DNA from: Mytilus edulis | Taxonomy: Eukaryota; Mollusca; Bivalvia; Mytilida; Mytilidae | DNA length: 64,000 nucleotides | NCBI RefSeq assembly: GCF_963676685.1 | Contig: NC_092350.1 | Location: 62,985,674-63,049,673, forward strand | Direction: 5' to 3' | In this document: piece after piece, positions 12,110 to 23,225 of the stretch | Position numbering within the stretch: position 1 is the stretch's first letter | Layout: every line of letters starts with the position of its first letter | The notes under the pieces: model-generated | Database searches by the model: none | The model's input: only the letters and a program-made list of their open reading frames with translations | Told to the model about the DNA's origin: nothing | Translations under genes and position numbers: made by a program

Positions 12110-14233
12110 ATTGAAAATATTTTATCTCATGGTCAAAGCTGAAATTAACAAAGATATCTGTTTAAATTACATCTATTTTGAATTGTTTGCCACATCATTA
12201 AAAATAATGAGTTTGTTTTTTTATTATTTTTCAATCAGATTTGTATAGGAATATTCATGTTTGGACAGACGGGTCGCTACGTAAAATATATGACGCTTAC
12301 ACCAAATTGCTGATTAAATATTTTTTATCTATACTTTTATTATTGATTTGTTACTAACCTAATTGCATATATGATTGATGATAAAGGGGACAATTATTAT
12401 GGAAATCATGTACGCAATGTAGATGGGTATGTCCCCTAATTCACGTGCAAATTACAATGTAACAGCGAGCACGAGGACATGTCACCTTACATGGACACAT
12501 TATTCTGACTTCGAACACAAAAGTGATGCTATCTCTTCTATGTTCAGTTCAATAAGCGTTACAGCTGAGCTTACAAACTCTTTCGGACTTCGCTTGGTCA
12601 TGTTGTTGATGAAATTCACGGCCATTCGCACTCGTGTTGTGCACAATACAACTTGATAATCAAGACGGTTAATCATGAGTATCACAGAGTTGATGTCATG
12701 AACATATATTTGAATGCTAAATTGGTATTCATTCCTGCTCACTGAATTCCAATTAGCTATACATTAAACAAATCTAAATTTAGTTTAGAAGGAAAGGAAG
12801 GCAAATATTACTTATTATATAAATTAAGAGTCGCATGCGTGTTTTGTAGGAAACTGACCACAGTGGCTTTGGTCTATATAATTAACCAACCTAAGTATTA
12901 ATTTTGATTGTCTTGTTGCACTTTTTGTAGTTCTATAAATCATTTGAAAATTGTTGTTACGATGTTGGAATGGCATATGGCGCATACAATGTATATTATA
13001 AACAAGCACATATTAATGCGTTATAAAAATGAACCCTACTTTGTATTTGACACTATGAGACGGACTAAAAATATGCTAGAAAAACACTTATAACCCTTCA
13101 TGGAACCTGATATGACTTCGAGACAACAAGTAGTTGCTCTTACTCATAAGAGACCTGCGTGGCAAAGAAGTAACAGCTACCAATAGAACCTCTATCGCCA
13201 GTCATACACCCTGTTTAAATAACATTGTCGCGGCGGTTTTGAACTTATTTTTAATATACTCACCAAAAAAGTAAACTTCAGTTAAATAGATGTGTTTTAT
13301 CTTTGCTAATTAACAACTGGACCTTCACATGCAAACGATTTATAATACTGGGTTAGATATCATATTAAGCTATTTATAGGCCAACTAGTTGTTTCTAAGA
13401 AAAGCATTTGATTGAGGCAAAGATACATAAATTATTAGCGTCTTCCTCTTTCGTATGTACAAATATCTAATTATAACGGGAATGTTTTAAGATTGTTATC
13501 TATTTCCTATCACGTTTATGTAGTTGTTTTCGTTATTGTACTTTCACATAACACATTACTTGACTAGTTAATTGATGAAATGATAATAATGACTTCTTTA
13601 TTTAATCAGCGGGCATGGGAAATTAGGATATCTTTGATCCGACTGATTAAAGATACCATCATAGGCATATGTTTGCAATCTTTCAAATAGCACTTTTTTA
13701 TATACATACTGATCATCTTGATGACTCAACATTGAGCATTTCGAAAAAAATATAAATATCACCCTCAAATTATAGAACACAAAATAGATTGTAAAATCCT
13801 AAGTACAGTTAAAGTCATATAAAACTTCAATTTAAAGAAAAAAATGTTGAAAATTTTCTAGATACATAGATGACTAAGGTTTACTTAAATAGAACTGTAG
13901 AAATGAACGTCATGTTTTTTTTTTCATACAACCAAAGAAATGTACAGATATTGAATTATTAACATCCAATACACTAAATCGTATATGTTTTTCAGTTGGT
14001 AGTGACCTTAACAACAAAGCTTCGGCAAACTACACAATTATACGAGAGGAAAACTGTGATGAAAGAATTTAAACACACGTATTCTTGTAGGTAAATAGAA
14101 ATGACTGATACTTAAACATATTAAACATGTTAAAGAACACATTTTTAAAATATAACAACATATTTACCAACTTTCATGGAATCATCAAAATAACAAATGG
14201 GACCGCATGAAAAACTAAGTAATATCATAATTC
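12110..14233. other. Upstream flank of gene A, no gene seen
   Basis: A stretch near 12420-12742 is open on both strands (77 codons plus, 80 codons minus). Neither product has a motif I recognise, and no splice signals tie it to gene A. The remainder is AT-rich with no recognisable repeat. Confidence 0.4.
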
Positions 14234-14375
14234 ATGGCAGCCTTAGATTTATTTTCATTTAACAATGGGTTCGGCATTTGTATTCGATTTTTTTACCCTG
14301 AGCGTTAGCGAGAGGTAAAATAAGAATCTAACTGACCCACCCATGACTAAATGAAAACAAATCTACGGTTGCCAT
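14234..14375. mobile_element. Small hairpin (MITE-like) element 1
   Basis: The outer arms ATGGCAGCCTTAGATTTATT and the complement of AAACAAATCTACGGTTGCCAT pair with each other. An inner palindrome (TTTTACCC ... AGGTAAAA) encloses the loop word GAGCGTTAGCGAG. No coding capacity. The same structure with closely similar arms occurs at 41512-41656. Confidence 0.7.
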
Positions 14376-15304
14376 AAAATATGTCGATTCTAAGGGAACG
14401 AATTCGATAACTGTGTTAACCGTAAAAACCCTATACTGTTCTGGTTGTTCCGTTTTACCTCAAATGAGGTTGACAATAATAGGTCGTCATATTAGAACAT
14501 AATAATAGATGTCGTGGATCTTTCATGTCGTTTATCTACAAAGCTATCAACGTGCTCTGTTTAATTGTTTATCAACGCCACTATGCGGCAAGATTTTGTT
14601 ACAGACTAGAAAGTTTATAAGCTTGTGATCAAAAACCACTAAAAATGCATTTTTTTGTCGATTGTACGTTATATAATGTGTAATAACATATAAAAAAACA
14701 CGTTCAAACAAGGCGTTTGATTTTGTCTATTTTTATGGACATTTCCACTTTTTAGCTAGCATTGGAGTTCAAGATGTAAGTTTTATGCGTTTTTCATGTT
14801 CTTTTCATTAACATGTCAACTTTTCTGGTTGGGTTCACTTAATGCACCTACCAGTATTAGAAATAACAGACACGGTGTCTTTCTGCCTGATTTTAAGACT
14901 TGCATGTATACCTCGAATTTGACTTGAGTGGTCATATAAGAACTATAATATATGACAGACGTTGACAAATAGAGAATTTGTTGGAAAGCCAAAACAAGTG
15001 CAAAGTGCAAAGCTGAAGACCACTGAGGACCAAAAGTTCCAAAAAGTTGTGACAAATACGGCCAGGGGTATCCGCCTCAGACAAGAACATCCTTTTATTT
15101 ATATATTTGATAAAATAACTATATAATTGATATACATGTACATGTATATGATAAAACTGAAGTGTTGACAAGCTACAGCATTAAAATGCATACCATATTT
15201 GTTTGTTTTAAGAGTGACTTAGTCACTAAGACTTCAACACATTGGTGACTGATATATCCCTACTTATTTCATTGATACAGCTTGTTTTTTCTATGCATTG
15301 TTGT
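14376..15304. other. Intergenic, no gene seen
   Basis: Two overlapping 79-codon minus-strand frames (15171-14816) lack any recognisable motif and overlap each other in different frames. Nothing else supported. Confidence 0.4.
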
Positions 15305-15500
15305 CAATAAAATGGAATTGTATGCTACTATCATGCATGTGAGAGTTTTGGCTAGCTTTTAAACCATGTTTAATGCACCATTGGTTATTTTTGTTAAAAA
15401 GTCAGGAAAATGACAGATGTTATCCATTCATTCGATAAATTTTGGGCTTTTGATTTTATCCTTTGATAGGAAATTTTGGTTTTTGACTTTGAGTTTGGTC
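15305..15500 (-). repeat. Dispersed repeat family A, diverged copy
   Basis: Reading on the minus strand it follows the family order: a segment ending in TCAGGAAAATGACAG on the plus strand, a GTTATCCATTCATTCGAT core, and a CTAGCTTTTAAACCATG part. Better-preserved copies are at 17860-18075 and 43835-44075. Non-coding. Confidence 0.6.
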
Positions 15501-15919
15501 ATTCGTAGCTCCATGTAATGCTCGATAGTCTTAACCATTTGTTTTCGTATATTTTTTACGGAACTTTTTTTGTTAAGAAAAAAGAAAACACGCTACGAAA
15601 ATTCCCGAGGCTTACTGAATATTTGTATTACATTTTAAAGATGCTAATGAGTGTTACTTGACAATGCAATAGACACTTTGTTGCTAATTTTAATCAAAAT
15701 GGATGTACAGACACAGATAAAATAGAAAGTGATGAAAATAAAAGGGGTATACTTTGTTAATATTGTTTCACATTTAGTTATGTATGGTGCATTTTGTTGA
15801 GACAGGATTTGTTTTGCTCACTTTCGAAAGTCATGTTGTGATTAGAAGTTGCTAACGATTACATCATTTAATCTATGGTCGATAGTTGTCTTATTGTATC
15901 TTTTAATATGCATTTGTTC

Positions 15920-15921
<2 letters not shown>

Positions 15922-15951
<30 letters not shown>
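15922..15951. repeat. Poly-T run (30 T)
   Basis: Thirty consecutive T residues on the plus strand, directly upstream (plus coordinates) of the minus-strand LINE relic. It could be the poly(A) tail of that minus-strand insertion, as the tail would read T on the plus strand beyond the element's 3' end. Confidence 0.8.
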
Positions 15952-15955
<4 letters not shown>

Positions 15956-16129
15956 ATTCCGAAATACAATTACGTTTATCTATAAGTTGTTGATATATTC
16001 CACTGCACGATTTAAAATCATTGGTATTATCATCCCATATATCACCAATAGTTTTTATTAGACGTTTTGCAAAAGAAGAATAAAATAAAGATTCTCTTTG
16101 AATAAAATATTTGAGTTTCCAAATAAAGG

Positions 16130-17790
16130 CTGTTTCTGTATTTCCTATCCATTTTATTAGATATACCCTGTGTGATTCTTGTCAATTTTGACCACGGTTG
16201 TAAAGCACTTTTGTAATAATGTGGTAGTTATCAAGGGTACCAGGACTAGGTAGGCTTTTATCTCAAGACCCGAAAGGTCTGAACATCTACACATAAAATA
16301 TGTATCTGCAAATTTTTTATCAGACATTTTTAACCAAGATTTACCTATTGCATTCCAACTACATAATGGCTTGTGCACTATCGAATATAACGATTTTATA
16401 TATTTACTTTCTATCCAACTATCCAAATTAACCATCCCCATGCCTCCCTTTTTGCCGTCTAAACAACAAATCTTCCGGTCTACTTGATTCACTTTACCAT
16501 CCTACATAAAATCCCATATTATCTTATTTCCATCTTTTATGTGTTTTTCAGGTATACCTCTTATTTCTAATTCATAACTACACACTGAAATAATTCAATT
16601 TTTAACAATAAGGTCTTTTCCAGAGGATGTCAATTTTTTCACTATTCCAGATGTGACACAATTTCGTACTTTTTCCAATATTGATTTCCATTTTTTGTCG
16701 TTATCAATGTTATAAACATGGTGAATACCCAGTGTCCAGCTTATCTTTTAAACGTAGGCCGTTTGTGTTTATTTGCGCCAATATTTATTCCCTTAGTCTT
16801 TTCGTAACTAATTTTTGAACCCGAGGTCTTTTCATATTTATCTAATATTTCAAAAGATTTTCTAAACAGAACTTTTATTTTTATAAAATAATTGCGTGTC
16901 ATCTGCAAACATACTCAATTTGGTTTATATTAGCTCCACATTTTCTCCCCCGGGCAACATGATATCTGCAATGTCTTTTTCTGCCCTTATTACACAGGCC
17001 AGGGGTTCTGCTTGTAATAAATATAAGAAGGGGGCTATAGTACACCCCTGCCTTGCTGATCTAGTAATTGAAGAAATATTTAGAGACGTAGCCATTTGTT
17101 TTTATACATGTCTTTGCATGTTTTAATAGAATTTGAATTCAGCCACGAAAATTATCCCAAAATTAGATTCCTTCATATCGAAGTCTAAACATCCCCATTC
17201 CATCCTAACAAAAGCCTCTTTTTGTTGGTCTAGAAAGACAATTATACCCTCTTCATCTTCATTATCAGACAATATATTCTATGATATCCTCAATCATTCT
17301 ATTTGCTTTCGTTATATGTCTGCCTTTTACAAACCCTTTTTCGTCGGGACGAATAAGCTTTCGAAGGACTATTTTGAACTTTCTGCTAGTTTTTTTGCTA
17401 TAATTTTATAATCACAATTCAGTAGTGTGAGAGGGAGCCAATTCCGTATCTTTTCCTGTTCCCCACCCTTAAATAATAATGTTACATCTCCTTTATTTTG
17501 TGAGTCCGACATTGTTTTTTTTATTTAATATTTCTTGCAATAACGTGCAAAATTCTGATTGTATTGTAATCCAAAATAGTATATAAAATTCTGATATGAT
17601 TCCGTCCTCACCTTGGAATTTGCTTGATATTATAATTGTTAGAACGTTCATTATTTCCTCCGCGTTAATTTCACGGTCAAGTAATTGATTGTCGTCCTCA
17701 TTTAGTTTGTTAATACATGGCTTGTTAGAAATTGAACATTTTCCAAATGCAATCCCTATGAGCTAAATAAAGTTAAGTAAAATTTATCTT
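16130..17790 (-). mobile_element. LINE (L1/Tx1-like) reverse transcriptase relic
   Basis: Translated on the minus strand in shifting frames this gives a decayed reverse transcriptase. In order from 17790 downwards: a KFQGEDGIISEFY-like segment, KGFVKGRHIT, EGIIVFLDQQK, RQGCTIAPFLYLLQAEPLA, KLSMFADDTQLF (the catalytic FADD, near 16895-16930) and a C-terminal KKGGMGMVNLDSWIESKYIK segment (near 16440). This order and the QxGFVKGR, FLD, RQGC and FADD blocks are those of L1-group LINEs. Several in-frame stops and frame changes make it inactive. The 30-T run at 15922 may be its tail. Confidence 0.82.
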
Positions 17791-17859
17791 GTTTTTTTAG
17801 TATTTCGTCTATTATGTGTTTACATGCAATTCCCATTTTCCGTTTTTATTCGACTCTAT

Positions 17860-18075
17860 AAAAAGTAAAATCACAAAAATACTGAACTCCAAGGAAAATT
17901 CAAAAAGGAAAGTCCCCAATCAAATTGCAAAACCAAAAGTTCAAACATATCAAACGAATGGATAACAACTGTCATATTCCTGACTTGGTACAGGCATTTT
18001 CTTATTTAGAAAATGGTGGATTAAACCTGGTTTTAAAGCTAGCTAAACCTCTCAGTTGTATGACGATCGCATATA
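17860..18075 (+). repeat. Dispersed repeat family A
   Basis: Contains the ordered words AAAATACTGAACTCC, GGAAAGTCCCCAATC, AACGAATGGATAACAACTGT, CCTGACTTGGTACAGGCATT, AAATGGTGGATTAAACCTGG and GCTAGCTAAACCTCTCA. The same order recurs at 57855, 60362, 61490 and 62480, and inverted at 43835. Non-coding. A short phrase (CCTATGAGCTAAATAA) flanks it on both sides (17755 and 18080), suggesting it inserted into a duplicated site. Confidence 0.75.
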
Positions 18076-18734
18076 TAATCCCTATGAGCTAAATAACTTT
18101 AAGTAAAATTTAACTTGTTTGTTTAGTATTTCGTCTATTTTGTGTTCACCATTTATAAAGGCATTGTTTAAATTGTCTTCAAACCGACTCTCAAACAATT
18201 TGAAGCTCCTAACATTAAGTTTGTCCCTTTTGATTTGGTGTGGTTTGTATTAGGTGTTGGTAGATGGTTTGCTGCCAGTTGTAAAGGATCGATGGACTGC
18301 AGCGCTTACTAGACATTTGCAGAAACTGTCATATACCTACGATTAGGATTATAATTAAACTTACAGGAAGCATATAAATCTTGGGCTTTCTCAAAGTGTA
18401 AAAATAAACCGTCGAACCAAAACAATGTAACGAATTTTTTCTTATATATTTGCAGCAATGTCTTAACATTAATTATTGTATACGGCATTATACGGTGTTA
18501 TCCAGGTTGAAAACGCTGTAATTGTACGAAATATGATAGAATGAAGTAACATTATTTTAAGAATGAATTTAACATTAGACACACAAAATATCGCAGTGGT
18601 CGTTGCAGGAGCTAGATTGGGACATTTGCTAAAAAAAAAGTCAGCAATTCTTTGTGTTAGAAAAGGTGTAATGAACCATGGAGCTTGTTAGCATGTTAAT
18701 GCTAGCCTTATACATACTTCCTTTCTTTAATTTA

Positions 18735-18844
18735 AGAAATAATTGATGCAGCTATACTTTATTGTAGTTTTAACATGGGTAGATTATATATTCGTGATTA
18801 TTTTTGCCCGAGCGATAGTGAGTATAGCTTGCATCAATTATTTC
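18735..18844. mobile_element. Small hairpin (MITE-like) element 2
   Basis: Arms AGAAATAATTGATGCAGCTA and the complement of TAGCTTGCATCAATTATTTC are inverted repeats. The interior holds CCCGAGCGATAGTGAG, close to the loop word of the element at 14234. No coding capacity. Confidence 0.7.
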
Positions 18845-20601
18845 GATTCTAATTAGGACACTTAAGGTAATTTCTATGTCCGATGTGTATAGGTGTGTAT
18901 ATTTGTGTAGGCTCTTCCATGAACCTCCCTTTTTTTGTTTGTAATCAAGCAAACGACTGGCAGGTTGTTTTTCAGAGGGTGGAGTTTTAAACAGCCAGCA
19001 TGAACGGATGTCGTATCTAGGTCAATTATGTCAATTTCGAAGTGCAACACGTTACAGTCTGAATTAATGACAACGTGTGCATCATTTAAGAGGTTTGAAA
19101 TGTTTTTAAGTTAATCAAAAATATTAAATGCATGCCAATTTGATAAAACTCATTATTCTGTAGAAGTCAATATACGCACGTGCAAACACATGTTATTGGA
19201 TTTAGAGCATGGGTTTATTCATAAAGCGTATGAAGCATGTCATATTAGAATTTGTTTTAAAGAGAATTAGGAATACATCGGACGGGTGTTTTTGAGCTTT
19301 TTATTTTTCACGATACTTCACTTGCCGTTCGGTATAATTTTGAAATCTTTTATTTTTCCTAAAAGGGACAAACACTTTTATCTACGGTTTTGGTTTCAAT
19401 AGAGAAAAAAAAAACTATTCGAGAAAGGAAACATGAACAAAAACCCCTTATAAACGAACTTCTCTATATTTTAGGCTGTTTGCCCGACTCAGTTGAAATG
19501 TATGAATAAGTGTACTCAAGTAGTTAAAACTTGCTATCTATATTTTCAACAGCAACAATAAAAAAGAATGACAAACGAGTTCCAAGTTGTTTTTCTTTTA
19601 TGCAATTATCATAAAAGAGATCTTGGGAATCATTAAGTATGGAAGTTTTTTTTTTCTCGCGGTGACGATATTATCCCCATTGAAAAGTTCATGTTTCGAG
19701 CATACCATATGGAACTTTAATCCCTGTTCCGAGACTGGTACTATTTCATGGAATTGTAATAAAGAGTGCACTAACGACGCCCGAGTCGACCAAGCCATTT
19801 TCAAAAGGGGATTCCAACCCAAGATAAAAGTCCGGGGTGGGTCCGACGATATGTTCCTATTTAAAAGCAATGATCGAGAAGAAAAGGGATGTTCTAACCA
19901 CCGGAACAGCCCGTGACCTTTCAGAACGATGTTGTTGATTTCAACACAAATGTTATACGCAAATCAATTTAATTGATTGTTAGGAATAAAATATGTAAAA
20001 GTGTAGCAGTCGAGAAAAAATTGTTAAAAAAATCACAATTTATTTAATTCGGCATGGCAATAGTTGCAGAAACAAAGTTGTAATCGTGCATAACAAAAAC
20101 GACTCCAACATTACTATTTAAAATGAAACAGTTTGTAGAGTATCCTCTGAAAAATATGTTAACTAGTTTCCTTATACTAACCATTGCATTAAAAGTATCC
20201 TGTTTTTCGGGGAAAGTATAGTGTTCCTTCTAATAATATATATATCAGACTATACCTTCGGTACCTATGAATCCTTGTTCAAATATTCAGCTGGTTGCGG
20301 TCCTGATGGTAAATCTAGAAAAGCGCTTCGTACACATGCAATTTCAACGTGTTGCTTCCATCGTTTTTTCAAAAGACACCTTTTGCTATTTTGTTTCTGT
20401 ATCGTTGGTTTCTTATTTGTATTTTGAGATGACCCCTTGTTTTTGTCACCTGTAATCGTAAGTCTAAAGTGTAATACTGGCTAAATGTCTGGTTGTAAGA
20501 GGTATTTTCGGTTGTCAATTCAGTACATTATTTTCTAATTAAAACTAACAAGTTTTACCTCTCTTAATATCTACTTATAACCGTTTAGTGTCTCTGAATA
20601 A
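18845..20601. other. Flanking sequence with one unassigned open frame
   Basis: Mostly non-coding. A 109-codon plus-strand frame at 19587-19916 has a hydrophobic start (YGSFFFLAVTILS) followed by four cysteines, but the opposite strand is also open over the same bases (90 codons). Base composition there is richer in G and C than its surroundings. I cannot name a family; an isolated exon of a secreted protein or a repeat fragment are both possible. Confidence 0.3.
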
Positions 20602-20691
20602 CAGCTATATTTGTACGAGGCTATGTAACAGGTGTGATGCGAGCTTTAGCGAGCTATTACTCCTGTTTCGAGCCGAGTTCAAATACAGCTG
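20602..20691. mobile_element. Small hairpin (MITE-like) element 3
   Basis: Arms CAGCTATATTTGTACGAGGC and the complement of GAGCCGAGTTCAAATACAGCTG pair imperfectly, and an inner pair (AACAGG / CCTGTT) encloses the loop GCGAGCTTTAGCGAGC. This is the shortest of the four hairpins and shares the GAGC-N-TAGCGAG loop. Confidence 0.6.
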
Positions 20692-20879
20692 GTCTTCAAA
20701 GACAATAAACAGTTATTTTCTGTATCCTGCAATTTATTGTTTGTGCCTTCAAAAACACACAAAACTCACATTTTTGTTCGATCTAAAATCCCTTGAGACC
20801 CTCGTAGTAATACTTAAATCACCCGTTCAGCTGAAGACGGGTTCACAATAAAGGCAACAGTAGTATATCGCTGTTCAAA

Positions 20880-21310
20880 ATTCATAAATCGATACATAAA
20901 AAAACAAATCCGGGTTACAAACTAAAACTGAAGGAAACGTATCAAATATAAGAGAACTACGACACAACAGAGACACAACACCGAAACGTAACAAACAGAG
21001 AATCGAACTATAATGTAGCAATGGCCATTTTCCTGACTTGGTACAGGGCACTTTATGTAAAAATGGTGGGTCGAACCTGGTTTTTTGGCATGCCAAACCT
21101 CCCGCTTTTATGACAGTGTTAATTATAAAATTAAACTAACAACACTACACAACAGGGTTACAATAAATAAACAGATAAATGGGTCAAAATATAGGACAGA
21201 GAAACAAACGAATAATAGCCATTCAAAGGTAACAAGTTAAAAAATATTTTTATACACCAGACGCGCGCTACGTCCACACAATGATCATCATGATGAATAA
21301 TTATCTATTT
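20880..21310 (+). repeat. Composite of dispersed repeats
   Basis: From 20985 the text carries family A words (CCTGACTTGGTACAGGGCA, GTCGAACCTGG, CCAAACCTCCC), followed by a different tail with ACACCAGACGCGCGCTACGT (21256), which resembles an inverted piece of family D. Non-coding. Confidence 0.6.
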
Positions 21311-22025
21311 TAACATTACAACTTATTTTAACATAAACACAAAGTAAAAAAATCATTGTCCAATTTGAAACAGAAGCGTACGAGTTATTCCACGTTTCAG
21401 AATTTTGAACTGAACTTGACATTCACTTAACATGCATGCTGCCCTTGACCTGGTTATTTCTGTTTTACGAGAATACATTAAAGTTTTAAAATGGATGATT
21501 ATCGTCGTACAAAATACTGTTGTTCATTTTTGACTTTTGATAGAAAATTGATTTTATTCTTATTGCTCTAAAGAAGTGTTTTAAAACAAACAGAACGTAT
21601 AAAAGTAATCGTTAGTTCGCGTGAGGTGAAACAATACGACATCGAAATACGACTGCAATACATATTCTGAGGTTGCACATTCTCATATAACACTCGTCAA
21701 CAGCAATACATAAACGAAGGCCGGCAGTGTGCGGAGCTTTAAAACGATATATGTAGTAAAAATACATCCAATTGCAGGATACATGTTATTATTTTCTATT
21801 GTATGATAACAACAACAGCAGACAACACAAGGTTACAAATAGTTCAAAGAATGTTATGTAAAGACTGTATTATGTTATTGTTTGAAAGCAAACATTCGGA
21901 AAAAAATCTTCGCAAAGGAATGAAATCGTAAGATTGGTTATATATTTAAATGAATATGTGTATATATTTTCATTTTCTTACATAACATTTTGATTTTTTG
22001 TAAGCGTAAACTATTAACCGTCAGT
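21311..22025. other. 3' flank of XKR gene B
   Basis: No gene seen. The region downstream of the gene B stop codon may include its 3' untranslated sequence; a minus-strand AATAAA lies very close to the stop (22031-22026), and others occur further on. Confidence 0.35.
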
Positions 22026-22038
22026 TTTATTATTCATA

Positions 22039-23225
22039 TTAATAGCCACTAAACCTGTATTCTCCATGACTGTTATATTGAGTACCAGTCAAAAAGGCAC
22101 CTTGAGTCATCGATTGCATGGATGATTGATACGAGGAACTTACGTTTCCTACAAATGTTTGATTGTGAAATGTAGAAGCAAAATGTGTTTGTCGATTGCC
22201 CATGTTGCTTTCATACCATCCACTTTGGGAATGGTAATCATTCCACTGTTGCAACGGATTCATATTGTATTGTTGAATTTGCTGAGACTGTTGCGATATA
22301 TTTGGGTACGGTTCATTGTTCCATCTGTTATGGACATCCGACTCGTATGACTGCGTAACAGGTAGCTCTTCCCTTGGATATCGATATACAGGTTGATTAT
22401 TTCTCTCATATCCACAATATGGCTGCATTTGTGAGTCATTTGCATATTGACTATCAAAATCATAAGGACTGGCCACTTGGCCATCGTGAAAATTGTATGT
22501 CTGCAGTCCATCTTGAAAACCATGGTTATCGAATTGTCCATGATTAGTGCAAGAGTCAATATTTAGTGATGCAGATTGGTGGCATGTTTTAGACGACATG
22601 TTCTGAGCATTCGTTTTGTGTTGTTTCCTACGTAAACGATAATATAAATACAAAAATACCAACTGTAGAATGCATCCAGTAATGGCAACAACCATAACAC
22701 CTGGTGCCCACCATGCATGGTTTGAACATGCCCCTCCAATCTTCATTTGAAGTAAAGCAGGATCATCGCTATACCAAAAGAACAACATAATGCTATTTTC
22801 TATATAATATACAACATAATAACCTACGAAGAATTTCCCCCCACATTGTTCTTTCTTTTGGCATTGATAAATTTTTGATACAGAATAGCAAAATATGTTG
22901 CCTATTATTCCCAAAATTAAATTAGGTTCCTCTAAGAAGCGAAAGCTTTTACCAATAGTCAATCTTTCACAAAGGCTGTACATGCATCCACATAAAATAC
23001 GATAAAGTATGAAAATGAAAACATATACGCTGTATTCAGCAGTACAGAGTGCAATTAAAATAATGCGTGGCACAATCTCAGCAAATCGTGATATCCAGTG
23101 AATAAATTTTACACAAAAGCCGTCCTCTTTGTTGTGGTTTTTCTTTCGATTTTGATGTTTAAATGCATTTAATGACCATGCAAGCCCAAGAGAAGATGCA
23201 ATTATGCTTAGAGAACGAATCATTC
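22039..23225 (-). CDS. Gene B exon 4: membrane core and Gln/Asn-rich tail
   Basis: Opens after a TTATAG acceptor; 395 codons including the stop. The membrane core runs to about YLYYRLRRKQ and is followed by ~195 hydrophilic residues with QQSQQIQQY and many Asn, Tyr and Ser. The last ~50 residues carry FHNQTFVGNV and end FSGY, as in gene C. Confidence 0.93.

Noticed and set aside
12423-12742. Region open on both strands, possible extra XKR exon
   Set aside because: Neither translation resembles an XKR block, and it does not align with genes B or C upstream of their first coding exon.
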